Shown here one piece after another: positions 46,745-58,110 of a stretch of DNA of 64,000 nt; within the stretch, counting starts at the first letter, position 1; the number at the start of each line of letters is the position of its first letter. Under the pieces are notes generated by a model, which was given only the letters and a program-made list of their open reading frames with translations, searched no databases and was not told where the DNA came from. This DNA comes from Prostheceraeus crozeri (taxonomy: Eukaryota; Platyhelminthes; Polycladida; Euryleptidae): contig CAJQUW010000879.1 in the NCBI GenBank assembly GCA_907163375.1, forward strand, positions 62,001-126,000, given 5' to 3'. The position numbers and the translations under genes were made by a program.

Positions 46745-48250
46745 CTTTCAACATTCAGTGTATGATGATCTTGTGATATCTCCACTTTCATTGATCTGTT
46801 AAATTTTGGTTAAATTCATATACAAAATAGAAGTATACTACCGTTGGATAATCGGCAAAAGGTCTTATGAACAAAATTTCCATTTTCAGGAGAACGTTAT
46901 TTCTATTTTTTTCAAGTGATGCATAGCATTGAAATAATTGAAATAGCCATGTGCTTTCATTTAACTTTGCCATTAAAAATGGCTGCAAAATTGCTTTTAT
47001 TGTAGCTTTTCGTATACGGTTCTGAAGGACCCATCTGCACATAGGACCTTTTGCATCCCTACTTTGTGCACATAAAGCTTTTTGCATTTAGACTGACATG
47101 CTGTTTCTACGTAGAAAGTTATAGGAAAATACAAAAATATTGCATTTTCTGAAACCTCCCATCAAGGTGAATTCAAAAGTCAATGCTTCTACTTGATCCA
47201 ACATACTATAATGGATCAAAAACATGTGGGGCTAGCTACATGTACATGTAAGCATTTGCGTTTTTGTACATACTCTTGATGCGAAGGGACTTCGTGATGG
47301 GTAAATTAAGCATCATTTGAAAACCCTTGCTGTGCAAAACATGTTGCTCTCATCAAACCTGAGGAATGCGAGTACTCATAGGCAGAAAACATGTACGGTA
47401 CATCTGCAAGTTATGTAGATTATATGTACATCGCACTATGCTCTCGCATGCAAAATTGCATTTTTTAAAGTGATTTCACTCTTAAATATACTCTATATGA
47501 GCAATGCTTTGTATAATTTGCTTTGCAGTTCTATTTTACCAGATAAAAGTTAGACATGGATTCTACTCTGAGCAATAACCATTGCAAAAGGTAAAAAAGC
47601 CAGAAATCGCTCAAAAAAAATATATATACACTGTTTCTTCTTCACAGAATTTCTCATAGATGACCTGTTTTAACTGTCATGTCATAGATGACGTCTTACC
47701 TGACGAATAAAAGTTTATTGACAATATTGTTGCTCTATTACACTCATCAATTCTGTTTTCACATCCCTAAAAGTCTTCTTTTTGCTTTCCAATCAGAAAG
47801 AATTACTATCTTTAGTCTCTATTTTTAGCAATAAATGTGCACGTTAGGCAAAATTTAAAATCTCTGAAACTTTATGCAGCAATTAAGTTTACAAAAAATG
47901 AGTTACAAAAATTTCCAACCATTTATGTAAAGCATCAAGCCGATGATGACCTTAGTTATCTGAATTAAATGCTGTGATCGATGATTTAAGTTTAAATCAA
48001 TTAAATCATCATTTAAGAGCAACTTTATATTGAATGTGTGAGAAAAACGGGTATCACATTAAATGTGATATATTTAGGACCTATTTGTGACTCACCAAAG
48101 TCTTCGATAAAGATGGTTGCTACACAATACAAGAAGTGGATCCTTAAAGTTGTCGGCTTGGAAAAACTCAAATACCAACTAAAGATCAATTGCTCAATAG
48201 TTGACATCGGTCGGTAATTCAGTAAGAAAAAAACAAGATAATTGTCTTCG
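46745..48250. other. No gene recognised
   Basis: AT-rich sequence; ORFs under 100 codons without motifs. Confidence 0.35.
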
Positions 48251-48254
48251 ATTG

Positions 48255-48460
48255 TCTTTCTTTAAGTCAACATTCAGTAAGGCCAGGTCCAGAATTTATA
48301 AAGTGGTCATATTACATTTCAATCTACTTAATCTGAGTGTACGGCGTGCTGTGGAAACAGAAGAGATCCGCTCACGCCGTCCGACCATCAATGTACAGGA
48401 TTTCAGTTAACACTCACAAGTGAACAAGCCGACGGCGAAACGTTTTTTGACTTTATTTAA
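48255..48460 (+). pseudogene. Penelope C-terminus and 3' end relic
   Basis: The frame ending at 48410 closes with LSVRRAVETEEIRSRRPTIN, matching the terminal ..RR..EA.EI..RRPT(I/L)N block of GIY-YIG Penelope proteins. About 20 bp downstream is GCCGACGGC (a 3-bp stem II, 48428-48436) followed directly by GAAACGTTTTTT, the stem II/GAAAC portion of a Penelope hammerhead. The expected CUGAUGA is degraded (GTGAACA). No recognisable GIY-YIG core was found upstream. Confidence 0.5.
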
Positions 48461-48929
48461 TTTATTTTATTTTATTGTGACTTATTTTTACAAATAGAGA
48501 GAATTTTCAGTCGAAGACAATTATCTTGCATTTTCTTAAAGATCAATTGATCTTAATTTCATTGTTGCCAGCTGTAGGAGCAGGAGCATGAAAAGTTAAC
48601 TGCACTCAGTGGCTGTTCTCCCGTCAATATCAAAAGTACAGTCTAATTAATTATGAAATTAATGGGTATTTTGCTTTAATTTGGATATCTGCTAATTACA
48701 TGAATTTTTTGACATAATTGATGCTCTGATATCCATCCACGTTATGTTATCTTCGATCAATCTAGTTGATAATATTGCTGTTTTTGATAAAATGTTGAAT
48801 TATTGCAGCATGAATAGAGTCATAAGCCACATAACAACAGCAAGTTGATGTCAGTCAATCAAAAAGAATTCATTATGCTCAATTTTCTCACAACTCAGCC
48901 GTCTCCTCACTTTTGCTCTTTATGTTTGC

Positions 48930-49331
48930 TGTATGGACTCATCGAGGAGGTTACAACCGGAGTCGTAATGAGCTGGTGGACCATAGCTTCCGTTCATAGA
49001 ATTCCAGGGAATGGGATTCAACTGCATTTATTATTCCTTGCAGATAAACACTTGAAAGAAGAATGATTCCGTGGGAGTCTGATTGTTAACCTGAGAGAGT
49101 TTGTTGTAAGCGTTCTCGTGGGGTAAATATTGTCGACACAAGAGCAGCTGACGTAATTTTGCGTCTTGAAAGAATGGCAGCTGCTATATTTGGTTATTCC
49201 ACAAATTACTTCTGTCCTGAGAGGTTTACAAACATGATAGTTGGTTTTCTTCTCTTAAACGGATGCTCAATTGATTACCTTGATCTGCAACGGCACCTAC
49301 AAACAAAAGAAGAAAGCGAAGATCAGAATTG
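48930..49331 (+). pseudogene. Unidentified decayed ORF
   Basis: One + frame reads WTHRGGYNRSRNELVDHSF, TAG, NSREWDSTAFIIPCR, TAA, TLERRMIPWESDC, TAA, PERVCCKRSRGVNIVDTRAA and DVILRLERMAAAIFGYSTNY. It continues with FCPERFTNMIVGFLLLNGCS and IDYLDLQRHLQTKEE to a TGA at about 49331. The last 81 codons are uninterrupted. All breaks are in the same frame, which suggests a coding sequence inactivated by point mutation, or exons with short introns. I do not recognise the family. It sits 640 bp before the Harbinger element. Confidence 0.4.
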
Positions 49332-50313
49332 ATTTTTTCAATCTTCAATTTACAACTGTTTTTATAAATTGCTTTTACATAAGTTATTACAGCTGCACTT
49401 CATGATTGTGCTGATTATATTTCACAAAAAAAGGAAATGGAGCCAATAAAGTATTCGACTTTTTTAGATGTAGGATTGCACATGGCATACATCATTTTCG
49501 ATTAATTCTGCTGATATTGACATTGAACTGATATTTACATGTATGTCTAGACGTCTTTATTGATATTAGACCTTTTGCGTGAAAGAAAATGTTTCGAATG
49601 GTTGACGAATTGAACTTTTTATTTTGGGCGCTACAATTTCAGAGCAGCTCTCTACTGTACATTTAGGACAACATTGAATTTGGGACAGTCACCTGTGTTC
49701 ACATTTCATAATTAAATTTCATTTTCATCCGGAGAATCCTAATGGCATCAGTTCAGACACATTCACATTTCAGACAGCTGAAGACAACAACATCTTATTA
49801 ATCAAACGCATGAATCGTGCATGTACACCGCATGTATAATTATGAAGGAGCAATGTAGGCTACATTGCATTGCATGAGGCCTACTAGAGTGCATGACGCA
49901 TTTATATGCATGAATTAGAAAATGCTAGTGTAGGATACATGTGCCCCTTCTAGAATGCAAATGCATTCTAAAGCTACGTTCACACATGAGAGAAGAACTT
50001 GAGAGTTGACCTCAAATCAAACCTGAGACTAAGACCAACCCGTTCACATTTGAGAGAGAGATTTCAGGAAAAGAGCTGCCTTTCATTTTCATGAACCACT
50101 CTTTCACTTGACTATCTAAGCTGAGACTCGCTGAGACATGACCTGAGATCTGCTGAGACCTAGGTCTCAGACCTGTTCACACTACCGACATCAGGTCACA
50201 GACAAATTGAAAAATGTTTCTATTTATACCTTTTTGTTGCGCTAACTCTCAGGTTCCGTTCAGACTATATGAGAGCTTGCTGAGACTCATGATTCATTTT
50301 GTTATAAATCGTC

Positions 50314-50571
50314 ATGAAGAATAGACGTAAGCAAGCCGCTGCGGTTATTACCCTTCTTCGTAAAAAAAGAACGGGAACACGTAGCTGTTGGCAGTGGTGC
50401 GCTCGGGGGGAGGAAAGTGCCCGTGGGGGAGGGCTGAGCCTGCGCACTCTTTTGAGAACTTCATTCCGGGGGTGCCTAATTTTGAACGGTTTATTGATGA
50501 GCAACGTCTTAAAATTTCTACTCATTCACATTTATCATCCGTTGTGTATCTGTTTGCATGATGAGTATTAG
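50314..50571 (+). pseudogene. Harbinger transposase N-terminal remnant
   Basis: The frame starts MKNRRKQAAAVITLLRKKR, then a Trp-containing stretch RSCWQWCARG. This resembles the basic RR..AA....L..R+RR..RSCWVRP beginning of HARBI1-like transposases. In a second frame the following sequence reads SFENFIPGVPNFERFIDEQR, so a frameshift lies between. After about 90 codons the similarity ends. The location just inside the left end of an element with TAA duplications supports the reading; the protein similarity alone is modest. Confidence 0.45.
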
Positions 50572-50697
50572 GGCATAAGTATTTAATCACGAGACCCGAT
50601 AGTGGCATGGCGTTGCCATTATTGAGAGTGCACCCGGCACATGAAATCTCATCAGTCGTCACTCTGTAAACGAGCAGAATATTCTTAGGCCTCAGCC

Positions 50698-50876
50698 ACA
50701 CTGAAAGCAAGGCAAACACGAGCGTCCCGAGCAAACGTATGTGGTAAGGTATTAATCGCTTTGGTTTGCTTTGCTCGCAGTGTGGCAGTCTACAACTGCT
50801 GTAATGATGACTTTATATTTGCTGCAAAACGCTTTGCTCGGAAACGCTTGGAAAAGCTCGCAATGTGGCTGAAACC
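50698..50876. mobile_element. Harbinger MITE, second copy, nested
   Basis: This is a 179-bp copy of the family at 44313-44510. The left end is intact (GGCCTCAGCCACACTG), the right end carries a few changes (CAATGTGGCTGAAACC), and TTA flanks both sides (50695-50697, 50877-50879). It is inserted inside the 4.46-kb element. Confidence 0.9.
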
Positions 50877-51156
50877 TTACTCACTACATTCTTGATGACT
50901 ACAAGCTGTGATTCGATTTCTATGTCAGGTTTTTAACTTTAACTAAGGACTGTTTCATACAAGCAACTTTTTGTCGCACGGTTGTCGCTGAAATTAGGAA
51001 TTGACTTTTCACATTGAACTTCGATCTCTGTGATTGTCAACCATCAGACAAACCATTTCGATCTCTCAATCTCATGAGACATAGAAAGTGGATGTGTCTT
51101 AGCCTATTGGAGAAGGGCATGAACCAAAATTACTCTAAAGACAGGTTTCAGTTGTA

Positions 51157-52283
51157 CAGTAGAATTCGCATATATCGGCGCCTCAAGGGACAGACGAAAA
51201 CCGCCGATATACGCGAACCGCCGATATATGCGAACTCCCTGAATTTTGAAGTTCTGTGAAATCTACACGAGCTCTGAGATCATGCCATGCATCATACAAT
51301 GTATATACGTGTATTGACTCATGAATTATTGCGTTGCTATACTTAAATACATGTACATATTGACTTATTGTCCAACATGTACAGTGCATGCACATGTAAT
51401 TGTGTCTATGTATTCAATAGATATCTAAAAATTGTGCCTTTCTGAACTGATGCTTGCAACGTAAGTATCGCAAGCCGGATATCACTATGTTTGTCAAAAA
51501 CTGAGTATGCTTTTTGAATCAAGAAGATTGAAGCTTCTTCATGCCTACATGCTTACCTGCTATATGAAGCACAAAACAAAGAAGAGTATGCATAAATAAA
51601 GACGCCGCTAAGAGTCAGGTGCAGGCGAAGCCAGCCAATCTAAGTCAATCAAGACGCTGCTAAGAGTCACGTGCAGGCGAAACCATAGAGATGGATGGGG
51701 TGGCGAGCCGCTTTCTGTCTAGAGAGAGGACATACATCGAACTCAACAATGTTTTCGACGGTAGCTTGTGCTCCTTTGATGACGCAACAGTCACTAAGTC
51801 AGGTCTGACAATAGCATCGTAAGTGAAGGCGTTAACAATGCAATCATCACGTCGAATGAAAGACTAATTATGTGAGAATTATCAGTGAGATACAGTGGCA
51901 AGCCTACTTATCTTTCCTCGGCTGCTAGATTCTACAATTTTGATCAAACCCCAAACATGATCGAGATGAATTGTAGAAGATCTAAATTTTCACATGCCAC
52001 TAGAATAGTGAGAATCGGAGAGTCCTAACAGAATCTACAGCCATCCGCGTCCACATATACTGTCATTCTAATGACTCTTCTAGGCAAAACACATCGCTTG
52101 AGGATTTCCAGGAAATCCGCCGTTATAAACGAACTTTTTTCTGTCAGGGACAGTGAAAATGCGCCGATATAGGCGAATCGCCGATATAAGCGAACTCGAT
52201 TATATGGAAAAGATAGGAAATTTTGCCGGGACAAAAAGAAACCGCCGATATAGACGAACCGCCGATATATGCGAATTCTACTG
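51157..52283. mobile_element. Pogo-like non-autonomous element, 1127 bp
   Basis: The inverted termini CAGTAGAATTCGCATATATC and its complement (at least 24 bp in all) are flanked by TA at 51155-51156 and 52284-52285. At least eight copies of CGCCGATATANRCGAAC lie within about 80 bp of the left end and 180 bp of the right end. CAGT(A/G)..A ends with TA duplications and iterated end motifs suit the pogo/Tigger branch of Tc1/mariner. No transposase ORF remains; the 121-codon minus frame at 52025-52390 is only the repeats read through. Confidence 0.85.
51599..51690. repeat. Two-copy ~53-bp tandem repeat
   Basis: AAGACG[CT]CGCTAAGAGTCA[GC]GTGCAGGCGAA[GA]CCA-type unit occurs twice in direct tandem inside the pogo-like element. 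It is a local duplication of its interior. Confidence 0.75.
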
Positions 52284-54439
52284 TATTTGGTCTTGTTTTC
52301 ATCGAAATCAGTTGGAACTGTGCTATCAGAATATCTAAAATTTATAACATATTTCGCTTTAATGTTCAAATTCAGCATAAACATTCCCATTTCCTATTTT
52401 TGTCTCGCCGTCTGCTCTTTGTAAAAGACATGTAAGCTCATTTGATAGACATAGAAATCTCAGCATCCAATAAATCAGCTCATCGATAAAAGTGGTCGAT
52501 TGCGTCATCTATTCATAGCACAAGTCAACAAATTTTCACTAAGCGACCACTATCGGAATTGAAAATTCGACTGAATAATATCTCAATTTACAATTTTAGG
52601 TGCGGGTTATACACATGAAATCTATAGTTAGGATTTCTCGTAACTTCATCCATGTGTAAAATATTCGGCAGGTCTTCCTTTTTGACTAATTTTAAGACCT
52701 AATAAATGCTAATTGACCTCCTAAATAGACATTTTATCTATAAGCCTATAGGTACTCGTGAAATATTCCACGTAAGCAGGTCATCAACTTGTTTACGTAG
52801 GTTGTTTAATGCCTTGTTATTTTTACATAATGAATAATTTTGAAAATTTTTAATTAATTAATTTCCTTTGAACTTAAATCTCAGGCTTATTAATTTATAT
52901 TGGTCCCTTTCGTCAACTTATTTCAGCACAGGCATGAAATGCTCAATAAGCCTGCTGGGCATATGGGCCTGTTTTCAAGCACTGAAAATAAAATCAAACA
53001 AACGAAGACTTCTGAAATGCTTGCCAGTCTAGAAACTATAGAACAAGTGCAAAACCATCGAGGTGGTCTATGATAAGAAGTACTAGTATTTCCTTTCCCT
53101 AGGCTCTATGCCTCCTTCAAAATATTCACCAATAGTTGATAGCCTACCACGAAAATAGCCTTAAATTTTACATAGTCTAGAAGTTTTTCTAGCTTCCCTC
53201 TCTTGCGCAAATTCAGATAATCTCAGTCATGTTACTTTTTAACAACCTCGTTCAATTTCTCTATGTTGAACTTAATCAATCCTATGTTCTTAATTTTCTA
53301 CTACGGGGCACGTACCTAGATGGTGAAATGACTCATCCTCTTTCATCAAATTGAAGAAAAAGCTCCCGATTGAAGTACTTATAAAATATACCTTAATAAT
53401 ATTAATCAGTTTCTGATGGTTTAGGCCTATTGATGCATTTTTCTTTTGTACTCGAGTTAACCAATTTTTTGGAGTATTTTAATGAGTTATGACTGAGTTT
53501 CTGGAAAAACTCAATTGACAACACATGGTCTCATTCGGCATGCACCGTCGGAATATGTACTAACCGACAAAATCCCAATGAAAATATTCCTGCTTATTAC
53601 CATAGTAATTTTATGCGCGTCGTGATTCAACAACGCATTGACATTAAGTTGACTATTGCGCATCTTTTGAGACATGTAAATGCAAGTCCGCTGTTTTTCA
53701 TGTTTTCTCTACTGCTGACTATTTAGTGTCCCGCCTTTGGTAGTAAAAAAACATGGCCACCATTCTATAACTCCAAACTAATTTCATAAGTTAAAGTAGT
53801 CTGTACATGCCTCATTATGCTTCTGTCTGATTCATGGTAAATTCAGATTTCTGAAAGAAGTAGAACGTGAGCATTTTTATAAGTATCATAAATATCGTAA
53901 ATATCATCAAATGAATCACTAGCTCAGACTGAACTAAATTGACTTGTGCAATCAACACAATTCCGCGTGCATACGTATGAAATGAATGAGCGCCGAATGC
54001 ACAATCCAGTTGGATATTGATAACAAGGAAGTCTCAGAAAAGTTGAAACGTGTACAACTTTTGCTGAGACATGGTCGTTGTCTCAGTTGAAGGTCTCAGG
54101 GTTGTTCACACTTGAGATAAGGATCATGGAGTTTGTCTCACAGGCTTCTCTCAGACACTTGAGAGAAGCTTGTCTCAGGACCGTTCACACTATCTCTCAG
54201 CAAACGTGGTGAGCCTCCCTCTGGTCGCCCCGCACAAACGTTGGTGGGTCTCAGGCATGTCTCAGGACTGTTCAGACTACGTGGAGTTAGTCGCAGCATA
54301 ATCTTGATTGACGTTTGAAATATATCTTATATAATCTTTCTATTATATTTTATATATCTTTATATAATCTTGCCGTTTGATTGGATGACTGCCTGAGTCT
54401 CAGGTCTCAGCTCTCATGTCAGAACGTAGCTTAAGACGG

Positions 54440-55180
54440 CTAGATATAGTATCGTATATCATAAATAGAATTTCAATACATAATTGTGGGATAATTAGAT
54501 TTATTCCAAGAAAACAATAAAGTTTTTAAAGTAGAAAATGCACCACCATTTGATACTATCGATTTTGGATTGATCGATGTGGCTGGATTAGGTGTGTATG
54601 TCTTGCATGTGGTAAATAAATCTATTCACAATCGATAATGTTAAATAAAGTAGACCTACCCGCAATATCTTAATAAAATTAAGCATCAATCATCAAGATT
54701 TAAATTGTCTAATAATAAATTCAGTCTAATTAATCTGCATAAAATATTACATGCCGATATTTTATCATTAAATTCACTGTGCAACCCTACCTACTTGGGT
54801 TTTCCGCAAATTGATGTTATGAAAATCAAAAGCTTGCTTCCGGTAATTTATCCTGGAGTAAACCTTTGGGACTTTAATCATCACAGCGCACTCGATCAAC
54901 CTCTTACCGCATTGAATGCCACTCGCTCCACACCAGGACACTTCACGTTTCCTGTCGGTGCATTTCCGTCAAACCCTTGTCACAATGGACACCTTCAGAT
55001 ATATTCTGTTTATGATTTTTTGATGCTTATGCTTGCCAGTCTTTATTCAGTTCAGTTGATAGAAAGCTTTATCTTCACACTTAATTATTTTCATGGCATA
55101 TTTGCTTTATAGTTAAATGATAAGTCAAAATTTCTTGGGATGATTGATAGCTATAAAACATTGAACCCCATATATATACA

Positions 55181-55261
<81 letters not shown>

Positions 55262-55740
55262 CAGGTCTATCTTTTGCTATGAGACCGAGGTCAAATGAAT
55301 TTCTTCAGATATAGCACAATAGCCAAAAGAAATATCGCCGGAATTCTGGGACACCATGTACATAAAATCGGCTTGGTGTTTGCATTGAAGGAAAATATTG
55401 TTGAATGCCATTTGGTAAAATATAAATAATCCACTTTTACGCTCTGATCTTCAAATTTGAATAACATTATTTTGTGTTAATTGTCATATCAACAAACATA
55501 TCACCAGCATTTGCGTTGAGATTGAAATAACAATCTGAAAAACCAACAGGTAATTGACAGTCTCCTTATGTTTTTCAATGATCAAATACATGTTTTTCTA
55601 ATCAAACGAATGTTTTTAAAAGTCCAAATTTTTCTTAACATCTTCTTAATAATCCAATACAATTGGTAGTCTGCTATGACCACCCAACATCAGTCATTCT
55701 TATAGCACAGTCTGGCATTCACGTCAGTTGAATAAACATA
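54440..55740. other. No gene recognised; one 135-codon frame
   Basis: An unbroken frame at 54705-55112 (+, 135 codons) begins MSNNKFSLINLHKILHADIL and ends with two hydrophobic stretches. It is the longest non-transposon frame in the window but has no motif I know and may be chance. The rest is AT-rich. Confidence 0.3.
55175..55258. repeat. (TA)n microsatellite, ~80 bp
   Basis: An uninterrupted TA dinucleotide run. Confidence 0.97.
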
Positions 55741-55742
55741 TA

Positions 55743-56684
55743 CCGGGTGTCCACAAAGTCGGGAACCATAGGGAATGAAGGAACATCGCGGTCTAACTTG
55801 CACTTTTTTAATCTCATCTCGGTTTGAATAGTTTGGACTAAGCTTAGAAGCTGACTTAATCAGTCACTCACACACTGGAACGCTAAAATGCAGACAATAG
55901 GACTGAAAACAATTGCCTCCACTGCAGGTCTTCGCTTAGGCGAAGTTTTCTCTAATTTGTCAACGCAGTCGTCACGTTGTTTTCAATCACTCGCTTTAGA
56001 GCAGTAGCTCGATTGTTCATTATTACGATGTCGTTAACAAAGGATGTGCGAGTGGAAATTGTTTTGATGGCAGGTCACATGAGAGCTTCACATCGTGAAG
56101 TTGCAGCCAAGATGAATACTAAGTACCCTCACTTAAACATAGCACACTCAACCGTTGGAAAGATAGTCCGAAAATTCAAGGAGACGGGAAGCGTGCTGGA
56201 CAGAGAGCGGCCTGGAAGACCCCGTATTGGCTCGATGAGACATTTGATAGCTGGATCGGTCGGCGAGGAACAGTCGAATGGGCTCCGAGGAGTCCTGACC
56301 TCACTCCTCTCGATTTCTTTCTTTGGGGTCATATTAAGAACAGGGTATATCAAGACCGAATCATAGATTTATCTCACTTGCAAGAGAGAATCCTGGAGGA
56401 ATGCTACGAGATTCGACAAAATGAGGTGATGCTGCGAAATGTGCAACATGAAATTTCAGTCCGATTTCAGAAGTGTCATGATGTTCATGGTGAGCACTTT
56501 GAACATTTACTATAAACACATACATGTACATAGGCCTACAAGTTGGCTGTGCTAAGTATAAAAGTTGTTTTCACTTCATTGTTCATTTAATATATGTCCC
56601 TTATCACGAACTATGCTGATTTTTCCATATTATACTCATATTTTCTACTAAATCCCTATGGTTCCCGACTTTGTGGACCCCCTG
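55743..56684 (+). mobile_element. Internally deleted mariner/Tc-type element, 942 bp
   Basis: The inverted ends CCGGGTGTCCACAAAGTCGG...ACCATAGGGA and its complement (about 30 bp, the outermost bases diverged) are flanked by TA (55741-55742, 56685-56686). Between them are both extremities of a transposase gene without the middle, so it is a deletion derivative rather than a MITE of unknown origin. Confidence 0.88.
56028..56515 (+). pseudogene. Transposase with catalytic core deleted
   Basis: The N-terminal part, MSLTKDVRVEIVLMAGHMRA... to RERPGRPR (56028-56220), is a helix-turn-helix DNA-binding region. Immediately after, in another frame, come GRRGTVEWAPRSPDLTPLDF, FLWGHIKNRVY and LQERILEECYEIRQ, ending HGEHFEHLL and a stop at 56513-56515. 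This is the C-terminal part with the last catalytic motif (SPDLTPLDFFLWG). The two fragments are colinear with a transposase of roughly 350 residues, but about 170 residues including the first two catalytic Asp motifs are missing and the junction near 56222-56240 shifts frame. The remaining N-terminal DNA-binding piece could still be expressed as a short protein. Confidence 0.8.
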
Positions 56685-57589
56685 TAGAATAATAAGATGA
56701 AAATGAATCGCAGTTTAACCAGATAATATAATTGTCCTTTAAATTTAATCGTATTATTGCAGTCGCACAAGTGTCTACGAATTTCGGTCAATTGTTGATT
56801 GTTTTAAAATCTTTGCTTCAAAATTTTCTTCACTTGTTAATGAAGAACGACTTGTTTTAATTACTTCTTCACCTTGTCTTGATTCAATTATTCGACTGAT
56901 GTCCATTTTACTTAATACAAAATGTTTTCCGATTCTTAGGCGATTCTCAAGAGGTTTATACAAAATAAGAAGCATGAAATTCAAAATCATTGCCGAAGCC
57001 TGAAATAAATAGCGCTTACATCAAAAAGTAGAAATTAAACTGCATTTAGTGCGTAAATTCATCATACATGCATACGTATGGTTTTCATCGAATAGTCAAT
57101 AAAAGTAGATAGGCCTATTAGTTATTTCAAATTAACTTGCTGAAATATAGATTACACGTCAGAATTTAAGCTTACTGTACGAAAATAGGTAAGGAGTCGT
57201 TCAAGAATTACGTAATCGCCTGGGTGGGAGGGAGGTATTGTCGACATGATTATGGGCGACATGATTACGAAGGGGTGTGGTTTTGAGCTGCGATTATACG
57301 AAATAGTTCGGAGTGAAATGACTATTTTTTAGTTGCTATCATATTATAGGTTCAATGGTTTGGCTATTGCGTTAGTCCATCGTTAGTTATTCCGACATGA
57401 AGCTCGACGTCATTTTATTGTTGATATTCGATGTCCACGAACGCAATTACAGAAGTGGTATTATTCGATGGCCTACATACATGTATACAGTATACAGACA
57501 AAATAATGCAAATGCGATATGGGGACGTAACTAAATATATAAAAGATGTGAGATATTATGGACCAAAAATCAAGTTCCTGTTGGTAAGT

Positions 57590-57720
57590 CAATTCTTGCC
57601 ACGTGCATGACGTGCTATTATCGCATTTCCGATAGGCGATGTATACAAGAATGTGGTTAAATGTGGATAAAACTAATTAAATACTTGTGTTTACGGACAT
57701 TGTGAGGCTTCATTTAATCA
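57590..57720. repeat. Dispersed repeat family, copy 3 of 3
   Basis: GATGTATACAAGAATGTGGT and TAAATGTGGATAAA followed by TTGTGTTTACGGACATT match the copies at 25.4 and 42.36 kb in order. The ends of the family unit cannot be fixed from three diverged copies. Confidence 0.6.
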
Positions 57721-57890
57721 TTTTATGTGAGACACTTTACGTGTAGTTCATGATTTCTGCATCACCGTAGTAACGACAAAGGGGATTTTGGTTGTTTGTA
57801 AGTGGTTTGAATTTGTCAGCTGTTAAACGGAGGCAACATTCTTAAACTTTAAAACGAGGACTGGACAACTAACTTCATGAAATGCCTTCT

Positions 57891-58110
57891 GGTTATTTGA
57901 GTTGTACGTACTTATAATTGGATTTTCTTCTCATTATTTGTTTTACATAAACGACTTACTTAAACTACTAGGACTAATGACAATTCTAATATTTTATATA
58001 GCAAGTAATATATCCAATAATTTTATATATAGCAAGTAATAGTGCCTATATCTATTATAACAAGTAATGAGAATAAAATCCAATTATAAGTACGTACAAT
58101 CCGAATAACC
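57891..58110. repeat. 220-bp foldback element with ~50-bp arms
   Basis: Left arm GGTTATTTGAGTTGTACGTA...TCTTCTCATTATTTG and right arm are reverse complements over about 50 bp (the right arm reads GGTTATTCGGATTGTACGTA when inverted). It is nested in the Harbinger-like element. No clear target duplication was seen. Confidence 0.8.

Larger units (their letters stand above)
49972..54431 (+). mobile_element. PIF/Harbinger element, 4460 bp, with nested insertions
   Basis: The left end AGCTACGTTCACACATGAGAG and the right end CTCTCATGTCAGAACGTAGCT are inverted copies, flanked by TAA at 49969-49971 and 54432-54434. Both subterminal regions (about 49972-50290 and 54030-54431) are packed with CTGAGAC/GTCTCAG and GTTCACAC-type motifs, probably transposase-binding sites. 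Near the left end is the N-terminal part of a HARBI1-like transposase. The catalytic domain and the usual Myb-like partner ORF are not visible, so it is now non-autonomous. A MITE (50698-50876) and a pogo-like element (51157-52283) have inserted into it. Confidence 0.82.

Noticed and set aside
52025..52390. 121-codon minus-strand frame
   Set aside because: It is translation of the CGCCGATATA repeats in the pogo-like element and repeats SRIRIYRRF/RVRLYRRF artificially.
54705..55112. 135-codon open frame, longest outside the transposons
   Set aside because: No recognised motif, promoter or homologue; local composition equals its surroundings. Kept as a remark only.
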